Of a DNA stretch of 64,000 nucleotides, positions 8,228 to 16,815 are shown in pieces. The position numbers and the translations under genes were made by a program. The notes under the pieces were generated by a model that was given only the letters and a program-made list of their open reading frames with translations, made no database searches and was not told the DNA's origin. Location of the stretch: NCBI RefSeq assembly GCF_027921765.1, contig NZ_BSEJ01000012.1, forward strand, positions 1 through 64,000. The letters run 5' to 3'. The stretch is from Microbacterium barkeri. Its GTDB lineage: Bacteria > Actinomycetota > Actinomycetes > Actinomycetales > Microbacteriaceae. Numbering within the stretch: the stretch's first letter is position 1; each line of letters starts with the position of its first letter.

Positions 8228-9678
8228 CAGAGGAACACCGCCAGGACGAGGGTCATCGCGAGCGCGATGACGGAGGCGAGGGAGACGCCCACGGTCACGG
8301 TCTTGAGCGCGCCGCGCACGGACTGCCCGAGGAACGACTGCAGCAGCCAGAACGTGTTCGAGGTGACGTGCACGCAGAAGAGCGCTCCGGCGCCGGCCGC
8401 GAGGGCGATGAGCAGCGGGTCGAGCCCGAGGCTCGTCGCGACCGGCGCGATGACACCCGCCGCGGTGATCGCCGACAGGGTGACGGAGCCGACCGCGATG
8501 TGGAGCACGGCGGCCATCACCCAGACGACGAGCAGGGGAGCGAACGTCGTCGCCTGGAAGTACCCCTGCAGGATGGCGCCGAGGTCGCCCTCGGAGATGA
8601 CGGCGGCGAGCGACCCGCCGACGCCCGTGAGGACGAAGATCTGCCCGCCGTCCTGGAAGCCCTTCACGAGCGACTTCTCGATGCGCTGCGTGCCGACCGC
8701 GCGGCGCCCGATCATGCCGGTCGCGATGACGGCGAACAGCAGGGCGATGACCGGATTGCCGATGAACTGCATCGCCGGCACCTCGATCGCCAGGACCGTC
8801 AGCACCGCCTGCGCGGCGATGAGCAGGAGGGCCGTGAGCATCGGGGCGAACAGGAGCAGGAGCGGCTGCTCGCGCTCGGTGCGCTCGGCGACGGCCGTGT
8901 ATCCGTGCGGCACGCCGCCGAGCGCGGTGCGCACCGTGCCCGTCCGCGTGCGATCGATGCGCGGCGACGAAGCGGATGGCGCGGTGTCGGTCGAGCCATC
9001 CGCCGCGTCTTCCTTGGTCGGCTCCTCGACGATCGCCTTCTCGTCCTTCTCGGGGTTCCAGAAGCCGAGGCGGAAGGCGATCGTCATGAGCATGATCGTG
9101 AGGATCACGGTCGGCACGACCACGACGAGGCCGCCGATGAGCATGACGCCGAGCGGCACGCCGAGGAGGCCCGCGAGCGCGACCGCCGCGAAGCCCGGCA
9201 CCATGAGCACGATGCCCGTCTCGAGGCTCACCGCGAAGACGACGCCCATGATGCCGGTGCCGTTGCGACCCAGGCGCGGGGCGATCCGGCGCGCGAGGGG
9301 TGCGGCGATGACGATCATGACGTCGACGAAGATCGTCTGGAGGTAGGTCGCGAACGACAGGCCCAGCGCGTAGGGCACGCCGCGCTTGCCGAACATCCGC
9401 AGGAGGCCGTCGACGAGCCGTGTGATCGCGCCCATCTCGTTGAGCATCGCTCCGATGAGCACACCCCACGCGATGAGCAGGCCGGCTTCCATCATGACGT
9501 CGCCGAAGCCGCGGGTCATGGTCGTCACGGTGTCGACCGGCCCGAGGCCGGTGAGCAGGCCGATCGCGGCCGCACCGACCGCGAGCGCGATCACGGGGTT
9601 GATGCGGAACCGCACGATCGCGAAGACCACCCCGACGATGACGAGTCCGACGACTCCCAGCGTGTACCACTCGTTCAC
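8227..9678 (-). CDS. GntP-family permease
   Basis: A 483-residue membrane protein with about twelve hydrophobic segments and the layout of the GntP gluconate:proton symporter family, including IPAMQFIGNPVIALLFAV and the C-terminal CVHVTSNTFWLLQSFLG. Members also carry other hydroxy acids. A charged loop (residues about 210-260) divides the two halves. I place the start at the GTG at 9678 because AAGGGAGAGG lies seven bases before it. A longer frame from 9726 adds 16 residues without a good ribosome site. The gene is first in an operon with a CoA-transferase and an HMGL-type lyase, so its substrate is probably a carboxylic acid activated by those enzymes. Confidence 0.87.
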   Translation of the reverse strand: MNEWYTLGVVGLVIVGVVFAIVRFRINPVIALAVGAAAIGLLTGLGPVDTVTTMTRGFGDVMMEAGLLIAWGVLIGAMLNEMGAITRLVDGLLRMFGKRGVPYALGLSFATYLQTIFVDVMIVIAAPLARRIAPRLGRNGTGIMGVVFAVSLETGIVLMVPGFAAVALAGLLGVPLGVMLIGGLVVVVPTVILTIMLMTIAFRLGFWNPEKDEKAIVEEPTKEDAADGSTDTAPSASSPRIDRTRTGTVRTALGGVPHGYTAVAERTEREQPLLLLFAPMLTALLLIAAQAVLTVLAIEVPAMQFIGNPVIALLFAVIATGMIGRRAVGTQRIEKSLVKGFQDGGQIFVLTGVGGSLAAVISEGDLGAILQGYFQATTFAPLLVVWVMAAVLHIAVGSVTLSAITAAGVIAPVATSLGLDPLLIALAAGAGALFCVHVTSNTFWLLQSFLGQSVRGALKTVTVGVSLASVIALAMTLVLAVFL

Positions 9679-9784
9679 AAACGGCCTCTCCCTTGAAGCG
9701 TCATCCTGCTCCTGCTCTGATCCCACACTGTAGGAGCAGTCTCACGATGTGGGCAAGCTGACGTCCGGTCCCTAGGATCGCCTC

Positions 9785-10549
9785 ATGGCCGAACAGCCGC
9801 TCCTCGTCCTCGCGAAGATCACCGCCATCCTCGACGCGTTCACGCTCAGCGAGCCGCTACGGACGGCGAGCGAGATCCGCGCCTCGACGGGCCTGCCCGC
9901 GTCGACCGCGCACCGGCTGCTGGCGAACCTCGTCGACCACGGGTTCCTCGAGCGCGAGGGCGAGCGGTACCGGATCGGCGTGCGGATGGCGTACTGGGCC
10001 GGCCCCGCGACCCGCGCGCGCGACTTCACGGAGCTCCTGACGCCGCAGCTGCAGGCGCTGCGCGACGAGACGGGGGAGACGGCGTGCTTCTTCCGCGTCG
10101 AGCAGGGCGCGCGGGTGTGCGTGGGGGTTGCGGAGACGCGCCACGGTCTCAAGCGCGAGATGTACGTCGGGCGCATCCAGCCGCTGCACGTCGGCAGCTC
10201 GGGCCGCGTGCTCCTCGCGTGGACCGACGGTCTGCTCGACGAGGTCGCATCGGGGGAGCTGCCCGCGCTGACCGAGGCGACCATCACCGACCCCGACGTG
10301 CTGCGCGCGGCGGTCGCGCAGACGCGCGCCGCGGGCTACGCGATCACCGTGGGCGAGCGCATGGAAGCGGCCTCGGGGCTCGCGGCTCCCGTCTTCGACC
10401 AGCACGCGGCGCTCGTCGGCGCGCTCACGGTGATGGGCCCCACCCTCCGGATGCCCGTCGAGGTCTGCGAGCAGCTCGTCGACGCGGTCGTCACCGCGGC
10501 CGACGCGCTCACGGCCGCGTTCGGCGGGCGCAAGCCCAGCGCGGCCTGA
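9785..10549 (+). CDS. IclR-family transcriptional regulator
   Basis: A 254-residue protein with an N-terminal winged helix (TASEIRASTGLPASTAHRLLANLVDHGFLEREGERYRIG, residues about 25-65) and a C-terminal effector domain with the family's HVGSSGRVLLAW and AAPVFDQHAALVGALTVMGP segments. It is divergent from the permease/CoA-transferase/lyase operon with about 100 bases between the starts, so it is the probable regulator of that operon, responding to the carboxylate or a CoA-pathway product. Confidence 0.9.
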   Translation: MAEQPLLVLAKITAILDAFTLSEPLRTASEIRASTGLPASTAHRLLANLVDHGFLEREGERYRIGVRMAYWAGPATRARDFTELLTPQLQALRDETGETACFFRVEQGARVCVGVAETRHGLKREMYVGRIQPLHVGSSGRVLLAWTDGLLDEVASGELPALTEATITDPDVLRAAVAQTRAAGYAITVGERMEAASGLAAPVFDQHAALVGALTVMGPTLRMPVEVCEQLVDAVVTAADALTAAFGGRKPSAA

Positions 10550-10582
10550 GCCCGCCTCTCTGCCGGATCAGGCCCATTCGCC

Positions 10583-11404
10583 TCAGTCGAGCGAGGGGTC
10601 CCGGCCCGTTCGGAGGCCTGACTCGAGTGCCGCGATCGCCGCGAGATCATCCGCGTCGAGCTCGAACCCGAGGACGTCGATGTTCGCGCGGATCCGCGCA
10701 GGGGTGACGGACTTCGGGATGACGACGTTGCCGAGCTGCAGGTGCCACCGGATGACGACCTGCGCCGGGGCGACGCCGTGCTTCTCGGCGATGCGGGCCA
10801 GGGCGGGGTCGTCGAGGAGGCGCCCGCGTGCGAGCGGCGACCACGCCTCGGTCACGATGCCGTGGGCGGCGTGATACGCACGCAGGTCGGCCTGCGGCAG
10901 GAGAGGGTGCAGCTCGACCTGGTTCACGACGGGGGCCACGTCAGTCTCCGCGCGGAGGCGATCGAGGTGCGCGATCGCGAAGTTGGAGACGCCGATCGAG
11001 CGGGCCCGCCCCTCCTCGCGGATCCGCTCGAGGGCGCGGTAGGTCTCGACGTAGCGGTCGCGCGAGGGGATCGGCCAGTGGATGAGGTACAGGTCGACGG
11101 CGTCGAGGCCGAGGCGATCGAGACTCGCGTCGAAAGCGCGCAGCGTCTCGTCGAAGCCGTGGTCGTCGTTCCAGACCTTCGTCGTGACGAAGACCTCGTC
11201 GCGGGGGATCCCGCTTGTGCGGATCCCCTCGCCGACGCCGCGCTCGTTCTCGTAGAGGGCTGCGGTGTCGATGTGGCGGTATCCTGCCTCGATCGCGACC
11301 CGCACGCATTCGGCGGCGTCGGCATCCGGGATCTTGTACACGCCGAGACCGAGCTGAGGGATCGAGCGTCCGTCGGAGAGGGGGATGAGCGCGTGCGACG
11401 TCAT
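10583..11404 (-). CDS. Aldo/keto reductase (2,5-diketogluconate reductase type)
   Basis: A 273-residue NADPH-dependent oxidoreductase. All the family marks are present: GLGVYKI, the catalytic Asp in GYRHIDTAALYENE with Tyr, Lys in VFVTTKVWNDDHG, the LDLYLIHWP stretch with the active-site His (here VDLYLIHWPIP), NQVELHPLLPQ, and the cofactor motif VVIPKSVTPARIRAN with a Lys for the 2'-phosphate of NADPH. The ATG at 11404 fits the usual length; an open frame continuing upstream is only the antisense of the sigma/membrane-protein pair. It is convergent with the IclR gene. Confidence 0.92.
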   Translation of the reverse strand: MTSHALIPLSDGRSIPQLGLGVYKIPDADAAECVRVAIEAGYRHIDTAALYENERGVGEGIRTSGIPRDEVFVTTKVWNDDHGFDETLRAFDASLDRLGLDAVDLYLIHWPIPSRDRYVETYRALERIREEGRARSIGVSNFAIAHLDRLRAETDVAPVVNQVELHPLLPQADLRAYHAAHGIVTEAWSPLARGRLLDDPALARIAEKHGVAPAQVVIRWHLQLGNVVIPKSVTPARIRANIDVLGFELDADDLAAIAALESGLRTGRDPSLD

Positions 11405-11536
11405 GCCTCCACTCTGCCGCAGGCCGCGTGCAGGATGTCGGCGCGTCGCGTGCAAGATCCGTGGGCGTCGCGACAGAGACATGGTGTGATGAGCGTGCGC
11501 ACCGCAGCGGAGGATCCGCCGGCCGAGGGAGGCACG

Positions 11537-12031
11537 ATGCCCGACGACCTCGCCTGGTTCACGGCGGTCGTGCGCGCCCATGCGAGCGCGCTGGTGAAGT
11601 ACTTCGCCCGGCGCGGGCCCCGGCAGGATGCCGAGGACCTCGCGTCGGACGTCTTCGCGGTCGCATGGCGCCGACGTGCCGACGTGCCGCGAGGGGCGGA
11701 GCTCCCGTGGCTCTATCGCACCGCCGAGCTGACCCTCGCGAATGCGCGTCGGAAGCACGTCGACCTCCCGGTCGAGACCCTGCCCGAGTCGGGAGCGTCT
11801 CGCGTCGCCGACGATCCCGAGCTGCACGCGCTGTTCGACGCCGAGCTGCGCGGTGCGCTCGCCGCGGTGGGGGAGCGGGACCGGCGGATCCTCCTGCTGC
11901 ACGCCTGGGAGGGGCTCGACGGCGAGGAGCTCGCGGCGGTGCTCGGCATCTCGCGCTCGGGTGCAGACGCCGCGCTCTCGCGCGCCCGAGCGCGGCTGCG
12001 CGCCGCCTGGGGCGAGCGCCTCCGGTTCTGA
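11537..12031 (+). CDS. ECF-type RNA polymerase sigma factor
   Basis: A 164-residue sigma-70 protein with region 2 (AEDLASDVFAVAWRRR, preceded by LVKYFARR) and region 4 (ILLLHAWEGLDGEELAAVLGISRSGADAALSRARARLRA) separated by a short linker. GAGGGAGG lies eight bases before the chosen ATG; another ATG 16 codons upstream is possible but has no such site. The next gene, 65 bases downstream, encodes a one-helix membrane protein that is likely its anti-sigma partner. Confidence 0.88.
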   Translation: MPDDLAWFTAVVRAHASALVKYFARRGPRQDAEDLASDVFAVAWRRRADVPRGAELPWLYRTAELTLANARRKHVDLPVETLPESGASRVADDPELHALFDAELRGALAAVGERDRRILLLHAWEGLDGEELAAVLGISRSGADAALSRARARLRAAWGERLRF

Positions 12032-12096
12032 TCCCGCCGCAAGATCCGGCCTTCCCGCCACATAGGCAGGGAGAGCGAGCATTCCAGGAGGACGCC

Positions 12097-13419
12097 ATGA
12101 ACGCGCATGACCAGGACCCGGTCGACCGCCTCCGCGAGGCGGACCCGGCAGCGGACGTCGAGCCCAGGGAGGGCTTCGCCGACGCGGTGATCGCGGCGGC
12201 GACCGCGGAGGGCGCGGCACCGGTCGATCTGGACGCCGAGCGCGCTCGCCGCGGACCGCGGCGGATGGCCGTGCTCGCGATCGCGGCCTCGGTCGCGCTC
12301 GCGCTCGTCGTCGGAGGGCTCGCGGGCTACGGTCTCGCCGCGGGCCAGGCGACCGCCGGATCGGGCACCGGTTCTTCGGACGCCGGGGTCTCGGATGGCG
12401 ACGGAGCGGCACCGCCGATCTCGCTGCCCAGAGAGGGCGGCCCCGCGCAAGGAGGCGCACTCGCCGATCGGGGCGCGGCGGAATCCGGTTCGCAGGACCT
12501 CTCCGCACAGTCGTCGGACACGAGCTACCCGTACGGGTACTCGTCGCGGAGCTCGTTCCGGTCGTCGATGCTGCTCTCGTCGAGCGGCGGCCGGGCGGCT
12601 GCGTATGGCTACGACGCTGCCGCGTCGTCCACTGCGGAGAAGGTGGGCGCCTTCGCCGCGGCTCTCGGCGTCGAGGGCGCCCCGGAGATCCGCGACGGGA
12701 TGTGGGTGGTCGGCCCACAGGACGGCAGCGCTGCGTCGTTCAGCGCGAGTCTCGACGGCACTCTCGGCTTCTGGTTCTGGAGCGGCGGGGATCCATGGGC
12801 GTGCAGCAAGGCCTGCGTCGCCCCGGAGGAGGGCCCCGCCATCGCCGCCGCGCGCGACCTGATGACGCGGCTCGGAGAGGACCCGGCCGCGTACGAGTAC
12901 ACGTCGGAGACCTGGGAGGGGTCCGCGACCCGCTCGGTCTCGATCTGGACCGTCATCGATGGCCAGCGCATCGATAGCGCCCTGCACCTCGACTACGCCG
13001 CGGAGGGGATCGTCAGCGGATACGGCGCCCTCGCCGACATCGTGCCGTTCGGAGAGTACGAGGTCGTCAGCGAGCAGGAGGCGTTCGAGCGCCTGTCCGA
13101 CCCGCGCTTCGGTGCTCAGCTGACGACCCTGCCCGAGGCGCTGCGCGAGGGCGTGGAGGGTGAGGAGTGGACGCCGCCGACGGCCGCGCCCTCGCTGCCG
13201 GAGCCGGGCGCGTCGGTCTCATGGAGCGTCAACGACGTCGAGATCGTGTCGGCACGCCTCGGGCTCGCGAGCCACTGGCAGGCCGATGGGTCCGTGCTGC
13301 TCGTGCCGACGTACGAGTTCACCGACTCCGCCGGCGGAACGTGGAGTGTCATCGCCGTCGCCGAGTCCGCACTGGACTTCTCCTCGGCGGAGGGCAGCCA
13401 TTACGGCTGGATCGAGTGA
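12097..13419 (+). CDS. Single-pass membrane protein, probable anti-sigma partner
   Basis: A 440-residue protein. Residues 1-55 are cytoplasmic and acidic, 57-83 form one transmembrane helix (MAVLAIAASVALALVVGG), and the rest is an exported, serine/glycine-rich domain with aromatic clusters (FWFWSGGDPW and CSKAC with two cysteines). The order sigma gene then membrane protein, and the short N-terminal cytoplasmic part, resemble sigma/anti-sigma pairs. No zinc HxxxCxxC motif is visible in the N-terminus, so a ZAS-type mechanism is not supported. AGGAG lies seven bases upstream of the ATG. The exported domain is not recognised. Confidence 0.7.
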   Translation: MNAHDQDPVDRLREADPAADVEPREGFADAVIAAATAEGAAPVDLDAERARRGPRRMAVLAIAASVALALVVGGLAGYGLAAGQATAGSGTGSSDAGVSDGDGAAPPISLPREGGPAQGGALADRGAAESGSQDLSAQSSDTSYPYGYSSRSSFRSSMLLSSSGGRAAAYGYDAAASSTAEKVGAFAAALGVEGAPEIRDGMWVVGPQDGSAASFSASLDGTLGFWFWSGGDPWACSKACVAPEEGPAIAAARDLMTRLGEDPAAYEYTSETWEGSATRSVSIWTVIDGQRIDSALHLDYAAEGIVSGYGALADIVPFGEYEVVSEQEAFERLSDPRFGAQLTTLPEALREGVEGEEWTPPTAAPSLPEPGASVSWSVNDVEIVSARLGLASHWQADGSVLLVPTYEFTDSAGGTWSVIAVAESALDFSSAEGSHYGWIE

Positions 13420-13426
13420 CGCGTGC

Positions 13427-13990
13427 TCAGCCGCGCCACGTGATGACGGCGAGGCCGCTCTTCGTGTCCGCGAGCGCGACCCATCCGTCGCCGAACGCGT
13501 ACGTCATGCCGTACCCCTGCTCATCCGCCCATTCCGTCGAGGGCATGCTCTCGGTGAGGTAGACGACGCCGTCGGCCTCCTCGCGCTTCCAGCCCTGGTC
13601 GGCGAGGTACCCCTGCAGCTCTGCGGAGACATCCGCCTCGACGGGAGCCCATCCGTACATCTGGACGACGTCGGTCGCTCCGGCCTCGAAGTCGCCCCAC
13701 GTGCAGCTGACGCCGCCGGGCACCTCGGTGGGGCCGACGTAGAACGGATCGGTGCGCGCCGTCCACCCCAGTTCGGCGAACTGGTCGACGAGCGCGGGCG
13801 CGATGATCGTCTCGCAGGTCGGCGCGCCGCCACCCGCACTGGAGGCGCCGCCGTTTGCGGATGATCCGCCGTCGGACGGCGTCTTGGGCGTGAGCGGCGA
13901 GGCGCAGCCGACCAGCATCGCGGCGGCGACGAGGAGGGTCGCTCCCGCCGCGGCGAGGGAGCGCCGAGTGCGGGCCGCCCCGGTCGTCAC
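13427..13990 (-). CDS. Putative lipoprotein
   Basis: A 187-residue protein with an N-terminal signal ending in a lipobox, AMLVGCAS, with the lipidated Cys at residue 29. A low-complexity Ser/Gly linker follows, then a small domain with two further cysteines (CETII and SCTWGD) that could form a disulfide outside the cell. The layout resembles DUF3558-type secreted lipoproteins of actinobacteria, but the family is not certain. The GTG start overlaps the stop of the upstream phosphatase gene in GTGA, so the two are co-translated. Confidence 0.8.
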   Translation of the reverse strand: MTTGAARTRRSLAAAGATLLVAAAMLVGCASPLTPKTPSDGGSSANGGASSAGGGAPTCETIIAPALVDQFAELGWTARTDPFYVGPTEVPGGVSCTWGDFEAGATDVVQMYGWAPVEADVSAELQGYLADQGWKREEADGVVYLTESMPSTEWADEQGYGMTYAFGDGWVALADTKSGLAVITWRG

Positions 13991-14823
13991 GTCGTGGCCT
14001 GCGGCGGGGCGGCGAGGAGCTCGAGGAAGGCGTCGTGGAGGACGCCGTTGGTCGCGAGAGCCGAGCCCTCCGCGATCGTCGGCGCGCCATCGAAGGAGGT
14101 CATGCGACCACCGGCCTCGGTGACGATCGCGGCGGCCGCGGCGAGGTCGTACTCCTTGACGTCGAACTCCGCGACGAACTCGAGACGGCCCTCGGCGAGG
14201 AGCATGTACGACCAGATGTCGCCGTATGCGCGGTCGCGCCACACGCGGCGGCTCAGGGTGATGAGCTCGTCGAGGTGGCCCGCGTCGTCCCACTGCGCGA
14301 TGCTTTGGAAGCTCACGCTCGCATCGTCGAGATCGGCGACGTCGGACACGCGGATGGGCCGCGGCTTGCCGCCGTCGACGCTCGTCCAGGCGCCGAGGCC
14401 CTCGGCCGCCCACCAGCGGCGGCGCATCGCGGGGGAGCTCACGACGCCGAGGCGCGGATAGCCCTCGATGTCGAGCGCGATCATCGTGCCCCACGCGGGG
14501 ACGCCGCGGAGGAAGTTCGCCGTGCCGTCGATCGGGTCGATGATCCAGCGGCGAGGCGCGTCGTCGTCGCGGCCGTACTCCTCGCCGAAGATCCCGTCGT
14601 CCGGGCGCTCGGTCGCGAGGATGTCGCGGATGGCGCGCTCGGCGGCCAGGTCGGCATCGGTCACGTGGCTGCGGTCGGCCTTGCGCGAGATCTCGAGGTC
14701 GGCGGAGTCGAAGCGCGGCAGCGTCTGGGCGTCGGCGGCGTCGGCGAGGCGGAGGGCGAGCGCGAGATCCTCGTCGAGGCCGGCGCGAGCGGGGGATGCG
14801 GGAGTCGACGAGGGGGAGGTCAC
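13987..14823 (-). CDS. hisN: Inositol-monophosphatase-family phosphatase, probable histidinol-phosphatase
   Basis: A 278-residue enzyme of the magnesium-dependent inositol monophosphatase superfamily. Metal ligands are visible in GEEYG (residues 80-84) and DPIDGTANFLRG (residues 96-107), with the C-terminal EYDLAAAAAIVTEAGG as the third site. The combination GEEYG/IDGTANFLRGVPAWGTMIAL is typical of actinobacterial HisN, which dephosphorylates L-histidinol phosphate, but a general sugar or inositol phosphatase cannot be excluded because no other his genes lie near. The GTG at 14823 gives family length; a longer frame reaching 14997 overlaps the tRNA. Confidence 0.8.
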   Translation of the reverse strand: MTSPSSTPASPARAGLDEDLALALRLADAADAQTLPRFDSADLEISRKADRSHVTDADLAAERAIRDILATERPDDGIFGEEYGRDDDAPRRWIIDPIDGTANFLRGVPAWGTMIALDIEGYPRLGVVSSPAMRRRWWAAEGLGAWTSVDGGKPRPIRVSDVADLDDASVSFQSIAQWDDAGHLDELITLSRRVWRDRAYGDIWSYMLLAEGRLEFVAEFDVKEYDLAAAAAIVTEAGGRMTSFDGAPTIAEGSALATNGVLHDAFLELLAAPPQATT

Positions 14824-14993
14824 CCGCTCAGGATATCGGCGCCGCCGCGACCGGCCCTGAGGTTCAGAGCACGCGTGAGGGGTGCACAGGAGACGCACAG
14901 GCACGCCCGGGCGCACCTCGATTCGCGCGGGCCTGGCGAGCCTGGTAACGTAGTCTCTCGGTTCGCAGGGAAGGAATTCCCGGAGAACGGAAC

Positions 14994-15069
14994 GCACCTC
15001 TAGCTCAATCGGCAGAGCAACTGACTCTTAATCAGTGGGTTCAGGGTTCAAGTCCCTGGGGGTGCACCA
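14994..15069 (+). tRNA. tRNA-Lys (anticodon CTT)
   Basis: GCACCTC at 14994-15000 pairs with GGGGTGC at 15059-15065. The D arm AGCTCAATCGGCAGAGC, the anticodon stem ACTGA/TCAGT with loop CTCTTAA, and the T arm CAGGGTTCAAGTCCCTG are all present. The anticodon at the third to fifth loop positions is CTT. The discriminator A and the CCA end (15067-15069) are encoded. Confidence 0.97.
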
Positions 15070-15072
15070 CCT

Positions 15073-15114
15073 GAAGGCCCGAGAGCCGCGGAAACACGCG
15101 GAACTCGGGCCTTC
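15073..15114 (+). terminator. Hairpin terminator after tRNA-Lys
   Basis: GAAGGCCCGAG at 15073-15083 pairs with CTCGGGCCTTC at 15104-15114, with an inner CCGCG/CGCGG stem. It begins four bases after the tRNA CCA end. Confidence 0.75.
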
Positions 15115-15449
15115 GTCGTATCCGGGGCCAGCTCCGAACGGGGCGGTTTCACCAAGAAATACACCACGAAACCCTCCGCTGAGCCCGTTCCCGAGCAGGT
15201 GGGAGGTCCCGCCGCGGACGGCGACGACGCCTCCCGCGCACGGGCTCGCGCAATGCCCGCGCATGACGACCCCGATCAATTCCTCATGGGTGCCGATGCA
15301 CTCCGTCGAATCTAGCGTGGCGAGCGTCAATTCGATCGAGGTTAAAAGATAAGCCAGAATGTTGTGCTTGTCCTAAGAGAGGGGGAGGCTCAGGCTGGTC
15401 TCACCGACCAGACGAGAAAGTCTGGGTCCGCCTCAAACGGAAGGTCTCA
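15115..15449. other. Non-coding stretch between tRNA-Lys and the catabolic block
   Basis: About 335 bases without a convincing gene. Base composition drops here, and short AT-rich words such as ACCAAGAAATACACC appear that are unlike the neighbouring chromosome. The right part carries the promoter region of the following operon, including the shared 20-base element at 15357-15376. A reverse-strand reading frame that runs into the tRNA is judged spurious. Confidence 0.6.
15357..15376 (+). promoter_or_regulatory. Shared 20-base promoter element, copy 1
   Basis: GAATGTTGTGCTTGTCCTAA is found 74 bases before the MHS transporter start. A copy with 18 of 20 identical bases lies upstream of the aldehyde dehydrogenase gene (21206-21225). 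It contains a T-N11-A spacing (TTGTGCTTGTCCTAA) of the LysR-box kind, so it is a good candidate site for the LysR regulator encoded between them. It could also be part of a shared core promoter. Confidence 0.6.
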
Positions 15450-16781
15450 ATGATGAGCAACACGCCTTCGACGAGCAGCACCGAACCGGTCGCCATCGAC
15501 ACCGCGACCTTGCGCACCCCGCAGATGAAGCGGATCCTTGCATCCAGCTTCCTGGGCAGCGCGATCGAGTTCTACGACTTCCTGCTCTACGTCACTGCGG
15601 CCTCGCTGGTCTTCCAGCACATTTTCTTCGACAATCTGCCCCCGGCGGTCGCCGTCTTCGCCTCCTTCGGCACCCTCGCCGCGGGCTACGTCGCCCGTCC
15701 CATCGGTGGGATCATCTTCGGTCACTACGGCGACCGGCTCGGACGCAAGGGCGCGCTCGTCGTCTCGATGGTGATGATGGGGCTTGCCACCGTTGTCATC
15801 GGGCTGCTTCCCACGTACGCGCAGATCGGCGTCGCCGCGCCGATCCTGCTCGTCGTCCTGCGGGTGCTGCAGGGAATCGCCGTCGGTGGGGAGTGGGGCG
15901 GAGCGGTTCTCATCGCGCTTGAGCACGCACCCGGGGGCCGGCGGGGGTTCGCCGCGTCGTTCGCCAATCTCGGCGCCCCGGCGGGAGCCGCGATGGCCAC
16001 CGCTGCCCTTGGTCTGGCCACGCTGCTGCCCGCCGACCAGTTCCAGGACTGGGGCTGGAGAATCCCGTTTCTCCTCAGCGCCGGGCTGCTGGCCGTCGGC
16101 CTGTTCGTGCGCCTGAAGGTCGTGGAGAGCCCTCTCTTCCAGACGTTCGAGAAGGAGGCCGAGAAGCGCCGTCTCCCGATCATCGACGTTTTCGCGAAGC
16201 ACTGGCGCGTGGTCGTCCTCGGCGTGCTCGTCGCGATGAGCCAGCTGACGATCTCGGGGATGGCCAGTGCATGGGCCGTGAATGTCGCCGTCACTGCCGG
16301 TGCCGACTCGACCGGCGTGCTCACCTCGAAGACGCTCGCCGCGGTGGCCATGTTCGTCGCCACCATCGTCGGCGCTCGACTCTGCGACCGTTACGGGCGA
16401 CGCCCGATCCTGGCGATCGGCATCATCGCGGCGATTCTCTTCGCGTTCCCCTTCGTGTTCCTCGCCCAAGGAGGCACCGTCCTGAGCTTCGCCGTCGCCG
16501 TGTTCGTCGCCCAGGGGCTGCAGGGGTTCATCCTCGGTCCGCTTGCGTCGTTCCTGTCCGAGCTGTTCCCTACCGCCGTGCGCTTCACCGGAGCCTCGCT
16601 CTGCTTCCAGGGCGCCTCCGCCATCGGCACCGGGTTCACGCCACTCGTGGCGGCGGCCCTGATGACCGCGGGCGGAACGATCCTGCTCGGGTCCGTGTGG
16701 GTTGCGGTGCTGGTGCTCTGCCTCATCGCGGTCTTCATCGCGCGAGAAGGGCGCACCCTGGACCTCTCCGACATCCACTGA
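15450..16781 (+). CDS. MFS transporter, metabolite:proton symporter (MHS) family
   Basis: A 443-residue twelve-helix protein. The opening SSFLGSAIEFYDFLLYVTAA, GHYGDRLGRKGALV between helices 2 and 3, RVLQGIAVGGEWGGAVL in helix 4 and DWGWRIPFLLSAGL before the central loop are the standard marks of the MHS group (relatives of ShiA, KgtP and ProP). These carry small organic acids, including shikimate and aromatic acids. AGGAAGG-type sequence (GGAAGG) lies six bases before the ATG; a second ATG follows directly. It heads a run with the flavin monooxygenase and ThDP enzyme genes, so it probably takes up the substrate of that pathway. Confidence 0.9.
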   Translation: MMSNTPSTSSTEPVAIDTATLRTPQMKRILASSFLGSAIEFYDFLLYVTAASLVFQHIFFDNLPPAVAVFASFGTLAAGYVARPIGGIIFGHYGDRLGRKGALVVSMVMMGLATVVIGLLPTYAQIGVAAPILLVVLRVLQGIAVGGEWGGAVLIALEHAPGGRRGFAASFANLGAPAGAAMATAALGLATLLPADQFQDWGWRIPFLLSAGLLAVGLFVRLKVVESPLFQTFEKEAEKRRLPIIDVFAKHWRVVVLGVLVAMSQLTISGMASAWAVNVAVTAGADSTGVLTSKTLAAVAMFVATIVGARLCDRYGRRPILAIGIIAAILFAFPFVFLAQGGTVLSFAVAVFVAQGLQGFILGPLASFLSELFPTAVRFTGASLCFQGASAIGTGFTPLVAAALMTAGGTILLGSVWVAVLVLCLIAVFIAREGRTLDLSDIH

Positions 16782-16815
16782 ACCCGGCGCCTGAAAGCAA
16801 TCCTGGAGGACGACA

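Noticed and set aside
8368..9696. A 442-codon frame antisense to the GntP gene.
   Set aside because: Very rich in His, Asp, Glu and Arg, which is the typical antisense reading of a membrane protein gene in GC-rich DNA.
10583..12718. A 711-codon reverse frame that extends the aldo/keto reductase far upstream.
   Set aside because: The reductase has its own start with family length; the extension is antisense to the sigma and membrane protein genes.
15028..15330. A 100-codon reverse frame overlapping tRNA-Lys, ending in a CTPRDLNPEPTD-like tail.
   Set aside because: Such tails come from reading a tRNA backwards and are a known annotation artefact.
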